In this document: in pieces, positions 53,911-63,300 of the stretch | Layout: each line of letters opens with the position of its first letter | How positions within the stretch are numbered: position 1 is the stretch's first letter | Assembly: GCF_017377655.1 (NCBI RefSeq) | Contig: NZ_JAFREL010000020.1 | Span: forward strand, 147,830 to 211,829 | Reading direction: 5' to 3' | DNA length: 64,000 nt | Source: Candidatus Enterococcus ferrettii | GTDB lineage: Bacteria; Bacillota; Bacilli; Lactobacillales; Enterococcaceae | Position numbers and translations under genes: made by a program | The notes under the pieces: generated by a model | The model's input: only the letters and a program-made list of their open reading frames with translations | The model's database searches: none | Told to the model about the DNA's origin: nothing

Positions 53911-54837
53911 ATGGAAACTATTCTAACTGTTCAACAGCTGAATAAAAAATACAAACAGCAATATGCTTTGAAAAATGTCTCACTACACATTCGCAAAGGA
54001 GAAATTTACGGCTTGATCGGTCGCAATGGCGCCGGTAAAACAACCCTGTTAAAAGCAATCACCCGATTAATTACACCAACAAACGGTCAAATCGCCTTGT
54101 TTGGTTCTTCTTCCGATAAGGAATGGACCAATAGCTTAAAACGTACAGGAGCTGTGATTGAAACGCCATCCGCTTACGATCAGCTGACGGCAGAACAAAA
54201 CTTAGCATACTATTGTAAATTGCGAGGGATTGTTCAGTCTAAGCAAGTTATCAAAGAAACATTAGAGCTGGTGGATTTGACAGATACCGGCAGAAAAAAA
54301 TACAAGAACTTCTCCTTAGGAATGAAGCAAAAGCTGGGCATTGCGATTGCCATTTTGACTCGGCCAGACTTCCTAATTCTAGACGAACCAATCAATGGGT
54401 TGGATCCGATCGCTATCGTCGAATTTCGTCGCCTCGTCAAACGATTGAATGAAGAGCGCGGTATGACGATTATCATTTCCAGCCATATTTTGACTGAGCT
54501 TTACCATGTCGCTACCCGATTTGGGATTATCAACGACGGTCAGCTGGTAAAGGAAATTTCGAAGCATGAATTTGATCAAATGAACGATGAATTTATCGTC
54601 TTGCAAACTAAGCAAATCCAGCAGGCTAGTAAATTTTTACAAGACAGCTTACATTACGTTCTAAAGGTAGTTGATGAGAATACGATGCATATTTTCGGGG
54701 AATCAAACCAGGTCAATCACATTATTCACGCATTGGTAGAAGAACGAATTGTGATTGACGGCATTTACCATTCAAAACAAAACTTAGAGGATTATTTCAC
54801 GGAACTCGTGGGTGAATTAGGAGGAAACGTATCATGA
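53911..54837 (+). CDS. ABC transporter ATP-binding protein, BcrA/lantibiotic-immunity type (308 aa)
   Basis: Walker A (GRNGAGKTTLLKAI), signature FSLGMKQKLGIAIAI, Walker B (FLILDEPINGLDP) and IISSHIL. The IN in place of TS in DEPINGLD and the overall layout are typical of BcrA/NukF/LanF-type self-protection ATPases. It is followed by an overlapping permease gene (ATGA). The likely role is export or removal of membrane-active peptides such as bacitracin or lantibiotics; specificity is unproven. Confidence 0.92.
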   Translation: METILTVQQLNKKYKQQYALKNVSLHIRKGEIYGLIGRNGAGKTTLLKAITRLITPTNGQIALFGSSSDKEWTNSLKRTGAVIETPSAYDQLTAEQNLAYYCKLRGIVQSKQVIKETLELVDLTDTGRKKYKNFSLGMKQKLGIAIAILTRPDFLILDEPINGLDPIAIVEFRRLVKRLNEERGMTIIISSHILTELYHVATRFGIINDGQLVKEISKHEFDQMNDEFIVLQTKQIQQASKFLQDSLHYVLKVVDENTMHIFGESNQVNHIIHALVEERIVIDGIYHSKQNLEDYFTELVGELGGNVS

Positions 54838-55607
54838 TTAATACAATTCGAGCAGATTTTTATCGGTTATTTCATTCAAAGGGCTTTTACATCACTCAAT
54901 TGCTGTTAATTGGGTTGGTTGTTCTCTCTGTAGCAACAGAAGCTTTAGGCTCAGTAGGGATTTCCCATGACTCCCTTCAGCAGCTGCAGGAGCAGGTTAC
55001 CCAATCCCAATGGTCTGGAGCCAACACTTTAATCGCCATGTCCACTATGTCCAGCTTTCTCATGTACTTCTGCTTACCGATTTTTGTTATGACTATCGGT
55101 TTTGATCTATCACGAAAGACCTTAAAAAACTTGATTTCATCGGGCGTTTCTCGTGAGAAATTCTTCTTGTCGAAATATGTCGTTTTCATGGTGACAGTAT
55201 TGATGCAATTTGCCTTCTATTATGGTTTATCCTTCTTAACGGCAGCCATCAAAAATGGTGTAGGGGATTTTGGAGTCAATTACTTTGAAAATCTTTTCCG
55301 TACCTTAGGTGTGCAGTATTTATCCATTAATGCCATCTTTGCTTTTGGCTTACTGGCTTTGTATTTAAGCTTCTCCAATATTGCAGCCGTTCTAACGGTG
55401 GTCATTTTGCCGATTGCTACTGGAATTATCACAATCATTTATTCTAAAGTAAAAGCTCTGCAATATTTAAGCTTTCAAGGCAGCATGGATTCTGCTTGGT
55501 TGAATCTGCCTGACAACTTTTGGTTCAATACCATGATTGCAGCCGTTCTAGTAATTATTTGCTGTGGCGCTCTTTCCCTAATCTCCTTCAAGAAGCGAGA
55601 CCTATAG
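54834..55607 (+). CDS. ABC-2 type permease, BcrB/lantibiotic-immunity type (257 aa)
   Basis: Six transmembrane segments with the usual ABC-2 pattern and the FDLSRKTLKNLISSGVSREKFFLSK loop found in LanE/LanG-type permeases. It overlaps the ATPase gene by 4 bases. The two-component system on the opposite strand (55642-57209) is a plausible regulator. Confidence 0.88.
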   Translation: MINTIRADFYRLFHSKGFYITQLLLIGLVVLSVATEALGSVGISHDSLQQLQEQVTQSQWSGANTLIAMSTMSSFLMYFCLPIFVMTIGFDLSRKTLKNLISSGVSREKFFLSKYVVFMVTVLMQFAFYYGLSFLTAAIKNGVGDFGVNYFENLFRTLGVQYLSINAIFAFGLLALYLSFSNIAAVLTVVILPIATGIITIIYSKVKALQYLSFQGSMDSAWLNLPDNFWFNTMIAAVLVIICCGALSLISFKKRDL

Positions 55608-55608
55608 A

Positions 55609-55643
55609 AAAGAGGTTGTGACGTTTTATGTCACAGCCTCTTT
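55609..55643. terminator. Bidirectional terminator between permease and kinase genes
   Basis: AAAGAGG...TGTGAC pairs with GTCACA...CCTCTTT, with one internal mismatch, around GTTTTAT. A/T-rich flanks lie on both sides. Confidence 0.85.
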
Positions 55644-56532
55644 ATTTTCCGCTTAATTGCCACGTAATTTCTAAACAAAATTCTTTGTCCTGAGCCTTCA
55701 TCGTTAAAAATCCTTGTGTCAACTCAACCAGTTCTTTGGTAATGTACAGCCCCAACCCAGAAGACTTTTCTGTTTCGGACATGTTCTCTGAATAAAAGCG
55801 GCTGGTCAGCTTTTCCAGATTTTGAATTGCCTGCTGGCTCTGATTGCAAATTGTTACATAAGCTCGCTTATCATTACTAGAGAGCTTAACAGTCAGCTGC
55901 TTTTCCCCGTGCTTTAAAATATTGCTAAAGATGTTCTGAAAAATCCGCTGCAAGATTTCTGGGTCATTTTCGATCAAACAGCCTTCTTGAATAGCGACCT
56001 CAGCCTCAAAATTCTGCTCAGTCAAACTGCTGTAATAATTTAACAGGTTTTCGGTTAATGCCTGCGAAAGATCCAGCTGCTGGAATTTGGGCTGGACATT
56101 GGCCTCCAATAAATCTTGATAGTCCAACAGTACCTCGACCCGCTGAGACACCGTCGTCAAATTTTCTTGGATTTTCGATAACCGTTCCTGTTCCTCCGGC
56201 AATTCTCTTATCAAATTTTGCGTGAAGCCGCTGGCAATTGTTAACGGTGTCCGAATGTCGTGGGTGATATTATGAATAGCTAAATCCAGCGTCTTTTTCT
56301 CCTGCTGATTAAGAACTCGACTAGCCTGCAATTCATTAAACACTTGGTTCACCTCATGAATTAACGGGTCTAAACTCATTTGATGCTTGGGATTCATTAA
56401 AACTACATTCGTTTGACTGATCCGCTTCGCCTCAATCTCGTTTGCCAAGTTGCGTAGACTCAAGCGTAAAGCAATGTAACGATAGGCTAAAAAAACTGCG
56501 ACCAATGTACTAAAAATCGCTAAGTAGCTCAT
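55642..56532 (-). CDS. Sensor histidine kinase (296 aa)
   Basis: A single N-terminal membrane helix (about 3-22) is followed by an H-box (IHNITHDIRTPLTIASG, His91), N-box (IFQNIFSNILKHG) and G-box (SSGLGLYITKELVELTQG). There is almost no extracellular domain, typical of intramembrane-sensing kinases that act with peptide-resistance ABC transporters. Its ATG overlaps the regulator stop by 1 base. Confidence 0.9.
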   Translation of the reverse strand: MSYLAIFSTLVAVFLAYRYIALRLSLRNLANEIEAKRISQTNVVLMNPKHQMSLDPLIHEVNQVFNELQASRVLNQQEKKTLDLAIHNITHDIRTPLTIASGFTQNLIRELPEEQERLSKIQENLTTVSQRVEVLLDYQDLLEANVQPKFQQLDLSQALTENLLNYYSSLTEQNFEAEVAIQEGCLIENDPEILQRIFQNIFSNILKHGEKQLTVKLSSNDKRAYVTICNQSQQAIQNLEKLTSRFYSENMSETEKSSGLGLYITKELVELTQGFLTMKAQDKEFCLEITWQLSGK

Positions 56533-57209
56533 TATTCACCTGCCAGCTTCACACCGACTGCCCAAACCGTTTCGATGTAATCATTCTCAGCATCCAGCTG
56601 ACTAATCTTTTTACGCAAATTACTTAAATGTGTATTTAAGGTATTATCCCCAGGCAAATAGCTTTCCTGCCAGACTTGCTCGTACAGCTGTTCCTTTGTA
56701 AAAATCTGCTTGGGACGACTCATTAACGTTTTCAAAATATCAAATTCCTTTTTCCCTAGCCGCAGCGATTGCTCCCCTGTCTGAATGGTAAAAGAATTCT
56801 CATCCAGTGTAATATTTTTATAGCATAAACATGGACTCTCTGTTTCAGCTGGCTTAGCACTTCTCAGCTGAACCATTACTCTGGCATGGACTTCATCCAG
56901 ATCGAAGGGCTTGGTAATGTAATCGTTGGCTCCGTTCATCAAATAATCACTAACCGTCTTTTTGTCTCCCAAGGCGGTAATGATGATGACTGGCACATTA
57001 CTTCCCTGACGAATTTTTGCTAGCACCTCTTCGCCGTTTTTCCCCGGCAGCATAATATCCAGCAACACCAAATCTATTGCTTCATACCGAAACAGCATCA
57101 AGCCCTCTGTTCCTGAAAAAGCCGGAAACACTTCGTGCTGTTCCTTCAACAAATCCTGCAAAATTTCATTGATATCATTGTTGTCTTCTATAATTAAAAT
57201 CTTGGCCAT
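56532..57209 (-). CDS. OmpR-family response regulator (225 aa)
   Basis: A receiver (IEDNND, phospho-acceptor Asp51 in LLDIMLPGKNG, Lys in ITKPFDLDE) and an OmpR winged helix (LRLGKKEFDILKTLMSRPKQIFTKEQLYEQVW, NTLNTHLSNLRKKI). Kinase and regulator form an operon convergent with the BcrAB-like transporter genes, the expected target. Confidence 0.93.
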   Translation of the reverse strand: MAKILIIEDNNDINEILQDLLKEQHEVFPAFSGTEGLMLFRYEAIDLVLLDIMLPGKNGEEVLAKIRQGSNVPVIIITALGDKKTVSDYLMNGANDYITKPFDLDEVHARVMVQLRSAKPAETESPCLCYKNITLDENSFTIQTGEQSLRLGKKEFDILKTLMSRPKQIFTKEQLYEQVWQESYLPGDNTLNTHLSNLRKKISQLDAENDYIETVWAVGVKLAGE

Positions 57210-57289
57210 CCACTGTCCTCATTTCTCCACTGGTTGTGCAAGCACCACTGAGTGCTCTCGCTGCACTCGTTCAGTTGTTTTCAAGTATC

Positions 57290-57970
57290 CTATTTCTTCA
57301 GCTTGCTGAAAAACTTTTGAAGCAAAGAACTTTGCTTCGCAGCAGGCTCGCTAGCTTCCGGTTCTTTTCTCAATGATTTCATCAAAGTACTATTTAACTT
57401 CTGATAACTCTCTCTTGTGAACAGTGTTTCTCCTTGATGATTCGAATATTCATCTGACCCAATCGTCGAACCTAACGCATCTTCTGGAAAAATCCATTTG
57501 TTTTCTTCCTTATTTTCAATTTGCTTAATGAGCAGTGAGATCAAACGATAAAACTCTAAATGATCTTCATAAAAGCCAATCATCTGTCCGTAATCTATGA
57601 TAATCGTTGCTTCTGGATTATGTTCCTTTTGCTGGTTAATTACTTTTACAAAAGCATCAAAGACTTCCGTTAAGCTGCTGTACACCGTCTCAATATAATC
57701 TCGATTATTTTCTAAGTTATCTGCGTATGCTTGAATGCTTAGCTGAACGTCACCAATCTGATGGGTGTTGAACCAGTCAAGATACAGCTCTTCGTAGGTA
57801 TCCTCATCCATCCCCTCTTGCTCTTCTGGAGCCGATAAATTGGCCGTTTCTGCTATTTTAGCTTCGAACGGCTGCGGACAGCCGCCTAAAATCCAAAAAA
57901 TCGGCAGCGTGTTATTGGCTTCAAATAATTGGCACTGGTCATCCGTTAACAAGTAGCTTCTATTCCCCAT
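57290..57970 (-). CDS. Soluble acidic protein, unknown (226 aa)
   Basis: No signal peptide, membrane helix or recognised motif. Acidic in the middle (APEEQEGMDEDTYEELY), with a basic C-terminus (LLQKFFSKLKK). AGGAG lies 9 bases before the ATG. It is monocistronic and precedes the regulator gene by about 80 bases on the same strand. Confidence 0.65.
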   Translation of the reverse strand: MGNRSYLLTDDQCQLFEANNTLPIFWILGGCPQPFEAKIAETANLSAPEEQEGMDEDTYEELYLDWFNTHQIGDVQLSIQAYADNLENNRDYIETVYSSLTEVFDAFVKVINQQKEHNPEATIIIDYGQMIGFYEDHLEFYRLISLLIKQIENKEENKWIFPEDALGSTIGSDEYSNHQGETLFTRESYQKLNSTLMKSLRKEPEASEPAAKQSSLLQKFFSKLKK

Positions 57971-58292
57971 TTTTGCCCACTCCTAACCCTTTTAATTATT
58001 TAGTCCATTTTAACAATAAATTATCGGTATAACTATTATTTTTCTAAAATAGATTTACACAGTCTGCTAACAAGCAGTCCCTAATTTTCTGACCACCTAA
58101 AATTCCACGAAAAAAAGATTCTGTACTTATTTATCCTTTCAATTCCCCTGTATAACCCATTTTAATTCTTTTGATATTTAAAAAAAGATACTCCTAAAGT
58201 TAAGAAAAAAATCAGTCTGAGGGAGTAAGCTTTTTCTTTGAAATCTTGCTATTCTATAAGAGTAGTTAAGACAAACAAAGGAGAAAAAGAAA
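57971..58292. other. Intergenic region, 322 bases
   Basis: An AT-rich divergent region. A plus-strand TATAAG lies about 40 bases before the zinc-ribbon gene without a good -35. No gene or clear repeat was found. Confidence 0.4.
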
Positions 58293-58505
58293 ATGGAAAA
58301 ACGACAATACGTTTGTAGTAAGTGTGGGAACCAGCATTATGAAACGGATCAATTTCAGGCAACTGGGGGAAACTTTGCCAAAATCTTTGATGTGCAGAAT
58401 AAGAAATTTTACACCATCAGCTGCGCGCAATGCGGCTATACAGAAATGTACCGCGGCGAAACAACCGATGGCTGGAATATTTTAGACTTCTTGATGAACA
58501 GTTAA
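58293..58505 (+). CDS. Zinc-ribbon nucleic-acid-binding-like protein (70 aa)
   Basis: Cys pairs CSKCGNQHYET and CAQCGYTEMYRG, separated by about 33 residues, match the DUF2082/COG3478 family of small zinc-ribbon proteins. The length is standard. AAAGGAG precedes the ATG by 10 bases. It is monocistronic, ending at a strong terminator. The function of the family is unknown. Confidence 0.85.
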   Translation: MEKRQYVCSKCGNQHYETDQFQATGGNFAKIFDVQNKKFYTISCAQCGYTEMYRGETTDGWNILDFLMNS

Positions 58506-58548
58506 ACACTTGATTTAACGTGTTAATCCTCACATAAAACCTTACGCT

Positions 58549-58582
58549 AGCCGCACCATTCGACGGGAAGAATGGTGCGGCT
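58549..58582. terminator. Terminator between zinc-ribbon and ABC-F genes
   Basis: AGCCGCACCATTC and GAATGGTGCGGCT form a perfect 13-pair stem around an 8-base loop. TATTTT follows on the plus strand. Confidence 0.85.
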
Positions 58583-58586
58583 TATT

Positions 58587-60056
58587 TTAGTTCCGCAAGC
58601 TTAATTTCTGCCCCTCCAGAGAATACACCTCATCTGCAACCCGCTCTACAAAATACGAATCGTGAGAAGTAAATAACACTGTTCCACCATAAGCCTCGAG
58701 CAGCTCCTCCAAAGCTTCAATCGTCGCCAAATCAATAAAGTTGGTCGGTTCATCTAAAATCAGCGTATTAGACGGTTGAATGAACACTAAAGCCAGTGAA
58801 ACTCTAGTTGCCTCACCACCACTCAGCTCAGACAAAGCTTTAGTAATTTCTAGTTGAGAGAAACCCAGCTTGTTCAGTATGCTTCGGACAACAGGTTCGG
58901 AATAGCTGGTTTGTCTCATTAAATACTGCATCAGACTTTCAGTCCCACGGTATTTATAATCCATCTGATGATAAATTCCTAAGGCTACTTTGGGCGAAAG
59001 AATAATTCCCTCTCCGTTGGCCGCAATCTGATTTAGCAAGGTGGATTTGCCCACACCATTGTCGCCAATAATAGCGATTTTTTTACCTAATGAAAATTGG
59101 AAATCACTAGCCTTTAGCAGGATTTTGTCTCCTTGATGGAGTGTTACCTGCTCTCCACGAATGGGAAATTTGTTGTGCAGCTCTAATGATTGGTTTTTAG
59201 GAAAAACAATTCTTGGTTTTCCTGAGACTGCCTCTGCTTGATCCAATTGCGCCAAACGAGATTCCATCGCTTTGGCCGATTTCTGCAAACCTTTTTGAAC
59301 GGTATCCTTTTGTTTAGAGGAGGACAAGCGATCCGGCCGGACATTCTGCTGCTTTTTCTTAACAGATACCTTTTCGGCTTTAGCTGCCTGCTCTTTTTTC
59401 TTGGCAATGGCTGCTTCTAATTTACTTTTTTCTTTTTGATAATTTCCAGCTGCTCGGCTCTGCTCCAGTTGCTCAGCTTCTTTTTGCAGCTTATAGTCCT
59501 CATAATTGCCGACATATTCGGTGACTCGTCCATCCTTGATTTCCCAAATAGTGGTCGCTAGCTGATTCAGAAAATAGCGGTCGTGGCTGACAAAAATCAA
59601 GGTGCCGTAATAATAGCGTAGCTCCTCAATTAGAATATCGACACCCTTGCGATCTAAATGAGTCGTTGGCTCGTCCAACAGCAGACCCATTTGATAAGTA
59701 GACAACACCTTCGCCAGTCGAAGCTTAGTAGCTTCACCGCCGCTTAAGGTTGCCACGTCGTTTTTAGGGATCTTCAACCGCCCCATCAATTCCCAGTCCA
59801 TTCTCTCTGAATCATTTACTTCCATCGTTTCGGCAATTTGCGAAAAGTAGTTAAACGTGGTTTCTCGCTGGACTGTCCCTAATTCTGGAGTCAGTTCTCC
59901 TTGAATTATTTTTAATAAGGTGGATTTTCCCGACCCGTTATCGCCGATAATGCCAATGCGATTATTCTCGTAAGCGTTTAACTCTTCGATACGCAACACG
60001 TCTTTTGCACCAAAACTTTTTTGAATATTGATTAATTTGATTGCTAAAGTTTCCAT
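58587..60056 (-). CDS. ABC-F ribosomal protection protein, Msr-like (489 aa)
   Basis: Two ABC domains without membrane segments: Walker A GDNGSGKSTLL (about 38) and GDNGVGKSTLL (about 325), signatures LSGGEATKLRLA and LSGGEATRVSLA, Walker B LLLDEPTTHLD and LILDEPTNFID. A basic inter-domain linker (about 210-280, many Lys/Gln) is the antibiotic-resistance arm. Length and arm fit Msr/Lsa/Vga-type proteins that displace drugs from the ribosome. The start at 60056 (METLAIKL) follows GGGGA; longer readings run through the attenuator. The upstream leader peptide contains MKLR, the macrolide-arrest motif, so macrolides and streptogramin B are the likely inducers. Msr(C)-like is the best guess. Confidence 0.88.
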   Translation of the reverse strand: METLAIKLINIQKSFGAKDVLRIEELNAYENNRIGIIGDNGSGKSTLLKIIQGELTPELGTVQRETTFNYFSQIAETMEVNDSERMDWELMGRLKIPKNDVATLSGGEATKLRLAKVLSTYQMGLLLDEPTTHLDRKGVDILIEELRYYYGTLIFVSHDRYFLNQLATTIWEIKDGRVTEYVGNYEDYKLQKEAEQLEQSRAAGNYQKEKSKLEAAIAKKKEQAAKAEKVSVKKKQQNVRPDRLSSSKQKDTVQKGLQKSAKAMESRLAQLDQAEAVSGKPRIVFPKNQSLELHNKFPIRGEQVTLHQGDKILLKASDFQFSLGKKIAIIGDNGVGKSTLLNQIAANGEGIILSPKVALGIYHQMDYKYRGTESLMQYLMRQTSYSEPVVRSILNKLGFSQLEITKALSELSGGEATRVSLALVFIQPSNTLILDEPTNFIDLATIEALEELLEAYGGTVLFTSHDSYFVERVADEVYSLEGQKLSLRN

Positions 60057-60065
60057 GATTTCCCC

Positions 60066-60090
60066 GCTCTCTTCTTGGGAAAAGAGCGCA
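60066..60090 (-). promoter_or_regulatory. Second leader hairpin before the ABC-F start codon
   Basis: GCTCTTTTC and GAAGAGAGC form a 9-pair stem (one wobble, loop CCAA) at about 60067-60088, ending next to the GGGGA ribosome binding site. Its 5' half can instead pair with 60169-60181 upstream. Confidence 0.6.
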
Positions 60091-60091
60091 C

Positions 60092-60119
60092 AAAAAAGAG
60101 ATAGTCTGGTACTATCTCT
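60092..60119 (-). terminator. Attenuator terminator in the ABC-F leader
   Basis: AGAGATAGT and ACTATCTCT (minus strand) form a 9-pair stem with a 5-base loop, followed by TTTTTT, well before the ABC-F start codon. Confidence 0.8.
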
Positions 60120-60168
60120 AGCCATTTCTATTCGAAAAGGAAAAAAGTATAGACTCATCCCTTGAAAC

Positions 60169-60181
60169 CGCTCTTCCCAAG
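60169..60181 (-). promoter_or_regulatory. Anti-attenuator segment
   Basis: CTTGGGAAGAGCG (minus strand) is complementary to 60074-60088 (with two extra bases bulged), giving a long-range helix that brackets the terminator. It lies just downstream of the leader-peptide stop, where a stalled ribosome could change the folding. Confidence 0.55.
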
Positions 60182-60199
60182 ACCTTTGAATGTATTAAA

Positions 60200-60244
60200 T
60201 TAGCTATTCAAAAGTACATTGCGCAATTTCATTGATGCAGTCAT
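60200..60244 (-). CDS. Macrolide-type leader peptide MTASMKLRNVLLNS (14 aa)
   Basis: An ATG at 60244 with GAGGAG 8 bases upstream opens a 14-codon frame ending TAA. The MTASMKLR start closely resembles the known erythromycin-arrest leaders of msr(SA) (MTASMRL) and ermD (MTHSMRLR), whose R/K-L-R/K motif stalls drug-bound ribosomes. A stall here would expose or cover the anti-attenuator segment and let transcription proceed into the ABC-F gene. Confidence 0.8.
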   Translation of the reverse strand: MTASMKLRNVLLNS

Positions 60245-60320
60245 GGCTTTGGCTCCTCACTTGGTTGTTTGGTACTTTAAACCTAGCCTATTCTCTGGCA
60301 AAAGTAAAGTTTTCCGCCAA

Positions 60321-60353
60321 ATATAAAAAGTGCGCACTTTTTACAGTACGCAC
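60321..60353 (-). terminator. Terminator of the MucBP surface protein gene
   Basis: GTGCGTAC and GTGCGCAC (minus strand) form an 8-pair stem with one wobble, followed by TTTTT. The T side also contains a perfect palindrome AAAAGTGCGCACTTTT. Confidence 0.75.
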
Positions 60354-60363
60354 ACAAATTGTT

Positions 60364-63300
60364 TTATAGATTTTTAAGACTTCGTTTTCTTAGCAGGAAA
60401 ACCGCTGCCCCAACAGTTAAAATCCCTATTGTACTTAATAAAGCCGTATTTGATCGTTCGTCACCAGTTTTTGGCAAGGTTTTTCCTTGAGCAGCTGCAG
60501 TACCAGTATCCGGTAAGGTTCTGACCGTTGCTGGTGTTGTTACTGTACCTGTGCCTCCGCCTGTTGCTGAACCATCTCCGGTTGTTGGCAAGCTGTCTTT
60601 CACATAAACGTAGGTAATGGTTTGTTCTTGCTCCTGATAAGTACCTTTGGCATTCTCAGGTGCATCCTTTAACTTCCAGCCTGCAATTGCTTTAGCCGTT
60701 GTTTCGTATTTTTCACCAATAACTCCGGTTTGTTGTTCAGCTGCGGCTAGTTCGTTACCAGCTTCGTCCACGTAATGGATCGCAATTGTTCCTTTATTGC
60801 TGTAAATGTAGGTAACAATTTGTGGTTCAAGAGTGTATTTACCGACTTTATTTCCTAATACTTCCTTCAATACATAACCTTCAAATTTCTTTTCTTCTGT
60901 TTGATAATCAGAATTCACAGCACCTGACATGAGTGCTGGATTAGCTAATTGCTTGCCCTCTTCACTTAAGTAATTAACCAATACTTTGCCTTCCTGCTTC
61001 CGGTATACAACGGTGACCTCCTGGGTTTTCTCCGTGTAAAATCCGCTGGTTAAGCCTTTAATTTCCTTTAGCGTGTAAGAGTCAATTGTTTTGGTAAACA
61101 GCTCCAATGGAATTGCAGTATCAACTGGCTGCTCATCTGAAAAATCTTCCGCAATGGTCTTACCTGCTTCATCCTGATAGTGGACAATCAGCTTCCCTTT
61201 GGTTACATTCTTTTGATAAATGTAGGTAACCTTAGTAATTCCCTCGGCATATTCGCCAGACTCCGCACCTTGGACTTCCTTAAAAGTATAACCTGAGATT
61301 TCCTTGCGGGAAGTCTTATACGACTCACCGATCTCAGCAATCGATACCTCGCTGTTGCGTAATGGCTGTCCTTCTTCGTTCTGATACTCGACAATCAAAA
61401 CGCCAGTCTCTTTCCCGATTCCCTGCTCTGTGTAAATCAAAGTGACTTCCTGATCAGCAGCCGTAAATTTCCCGCTGATCGATCCGGTGATTCCCTTCAA
61501 TACATACCCATCAAAGGCTTTTACTTCCGCAGCATAATAATCGTCTATATCACCTGTTAAGGTTTGATCAGCAGCCAAAGAGGTCCCATCCTCCTTCTGA
61601 TAATGCACAATCACCTTTCCCTGTTCTACAGGGTTTTTAGTATAAATATAGACAACCTTGGTAATTCCCGCAACGTATTTTCCACTAGGCTCTCCTTGGA
61701 CTTCTTTAAAGGTATAGCCAGGAATATCCTTTTGCTGGGTCGTATAATCTGTGTCAACTTCACCCATGGTGACTTCATCACCAGACAAGGGGTTGCCCTC
61801 TTCGTCCTGGTACTGAGCAAGTACTGTTCCTTTTTCTTTCACTGTCTTCGTGTAGATTAAGGTAATTTCCTGCGGCTGATCACTAAAGACCCCAGTAATT
61901 GAGTCGCCTTCCTTCACTCCAGCAAAGGTATACTCGTCAATTTGCTTGATTTGAGCATGGTACGCTTCACCTAACGCTCCAGTTAATGTTACATCGGGAC
62001 TTATGCTGACCAATTGTTTATTTTCGTCATAAGTCATGTAATGGACAATCACTGGCTCCGATTTTTTCCAAACTGCATAAAGGGTCTCGTTGCCTTTAGG
62101 GATCGCAAGTGTATTTCCTTCAGCGTAGGTTGGATCAGGCTCTTTGGCTGTTTCGTCCTTCGACCAGCCAGCAAATTGATAGCCCTCTTTAGCTGCTTTC
62201 AACTCAACACCTTTTGGAATTGTCTGATTCAACTCCTTGTACCCCACCTGATAATAGGCAGTTGGCTGAGTTCCCTCGTAATAAATCATGCCCTCATATT
62301 TAGAAAGCTCAGTGCCAAGATCAAAGATCCCGCCATTGCTATCATATTTGATCCAGTCAATTTCGACTGAGCCAATATCAGCCTTGGCCGTTCTTGGCAA
62401 ATCCCGCTGATCGACCAATATATCTCGCAGGTTATCCACCTGGTCATCCGCTGCTTTTTCAGGTGCAATCGGAACCGTTGGCAAAATAATAGCATCGCTG
62501 TTAGTTCCTGCTGTAATTTTATTGTAGTTGTCCACTAAACCAACTGGTGCCGTTCCGAAAACATCCGTCATGGTAGTCGTACTTGTCTTTCCATTATCAT
62601 AACCAATGTTCGTTTCTAAGTCGCCAGTACCAGCTATCGCCGTAGAGTCCGCAATATTGTTTCTACTTGCAGTCCGAGACTTGTTGCCGACAAATAGATT
62701 GTTGGCATAACGTCCAGCAGAATAATTCAGTCCATAGCCAGAGCTGCCAATCGCTCCACCATCGTAAACTGCTTCATTTTCTACAAAGCTGTTATTGACA
62801 TAATCAATCGCTGATTTTCTTCCTTGGGTAATTGCTCCATTGGCATAAATTTGAATTGCCCCACCGCTATTCCCTGAAAAATCCTGCCCTAATGCCTTAT
62901 TCTGGTAGAAAGTATTGTTCTTAAACAAGACACCACTGTCAATGTTGTCATTGGTTTGAATCAAAATGGCTCCACCATCATCCCCGGCAATATTGCGCAC
63001 GAATGAGTTGCTGTCAAACAAAATCTGTGTACCTGTTACAGTATTAAAGAAAGCAATCGCTCCGCCATCAGCCAGCTTAGCTTTTCCACTGGTAATTGTT
63101 TCCACTGATTTATTGCCTTCAAAATAATTATTGGTAAAGTTAAAAGTTGCTGTGCTGCTTGGCTGAAAGAAGTAAATTGCGCCACCCTCACCACCAACAT
63201 TTCCAGTTCCTGCGAAGGTAGTTTCATTATTCAAAAACTGACAATTGCTGGCAGAAAAATTAGCCGAATATCCTTTGCTGGCAATCGCTCCGCCTGAATA

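Noticed and set aside
60057..60158. N-terminal extension of the ABC-F protein
   Set aside because: The extension would be encoded by the attenuator terminator and second hairpin; the ATG at 60056 has its own ribosome binding site and matches the family start.
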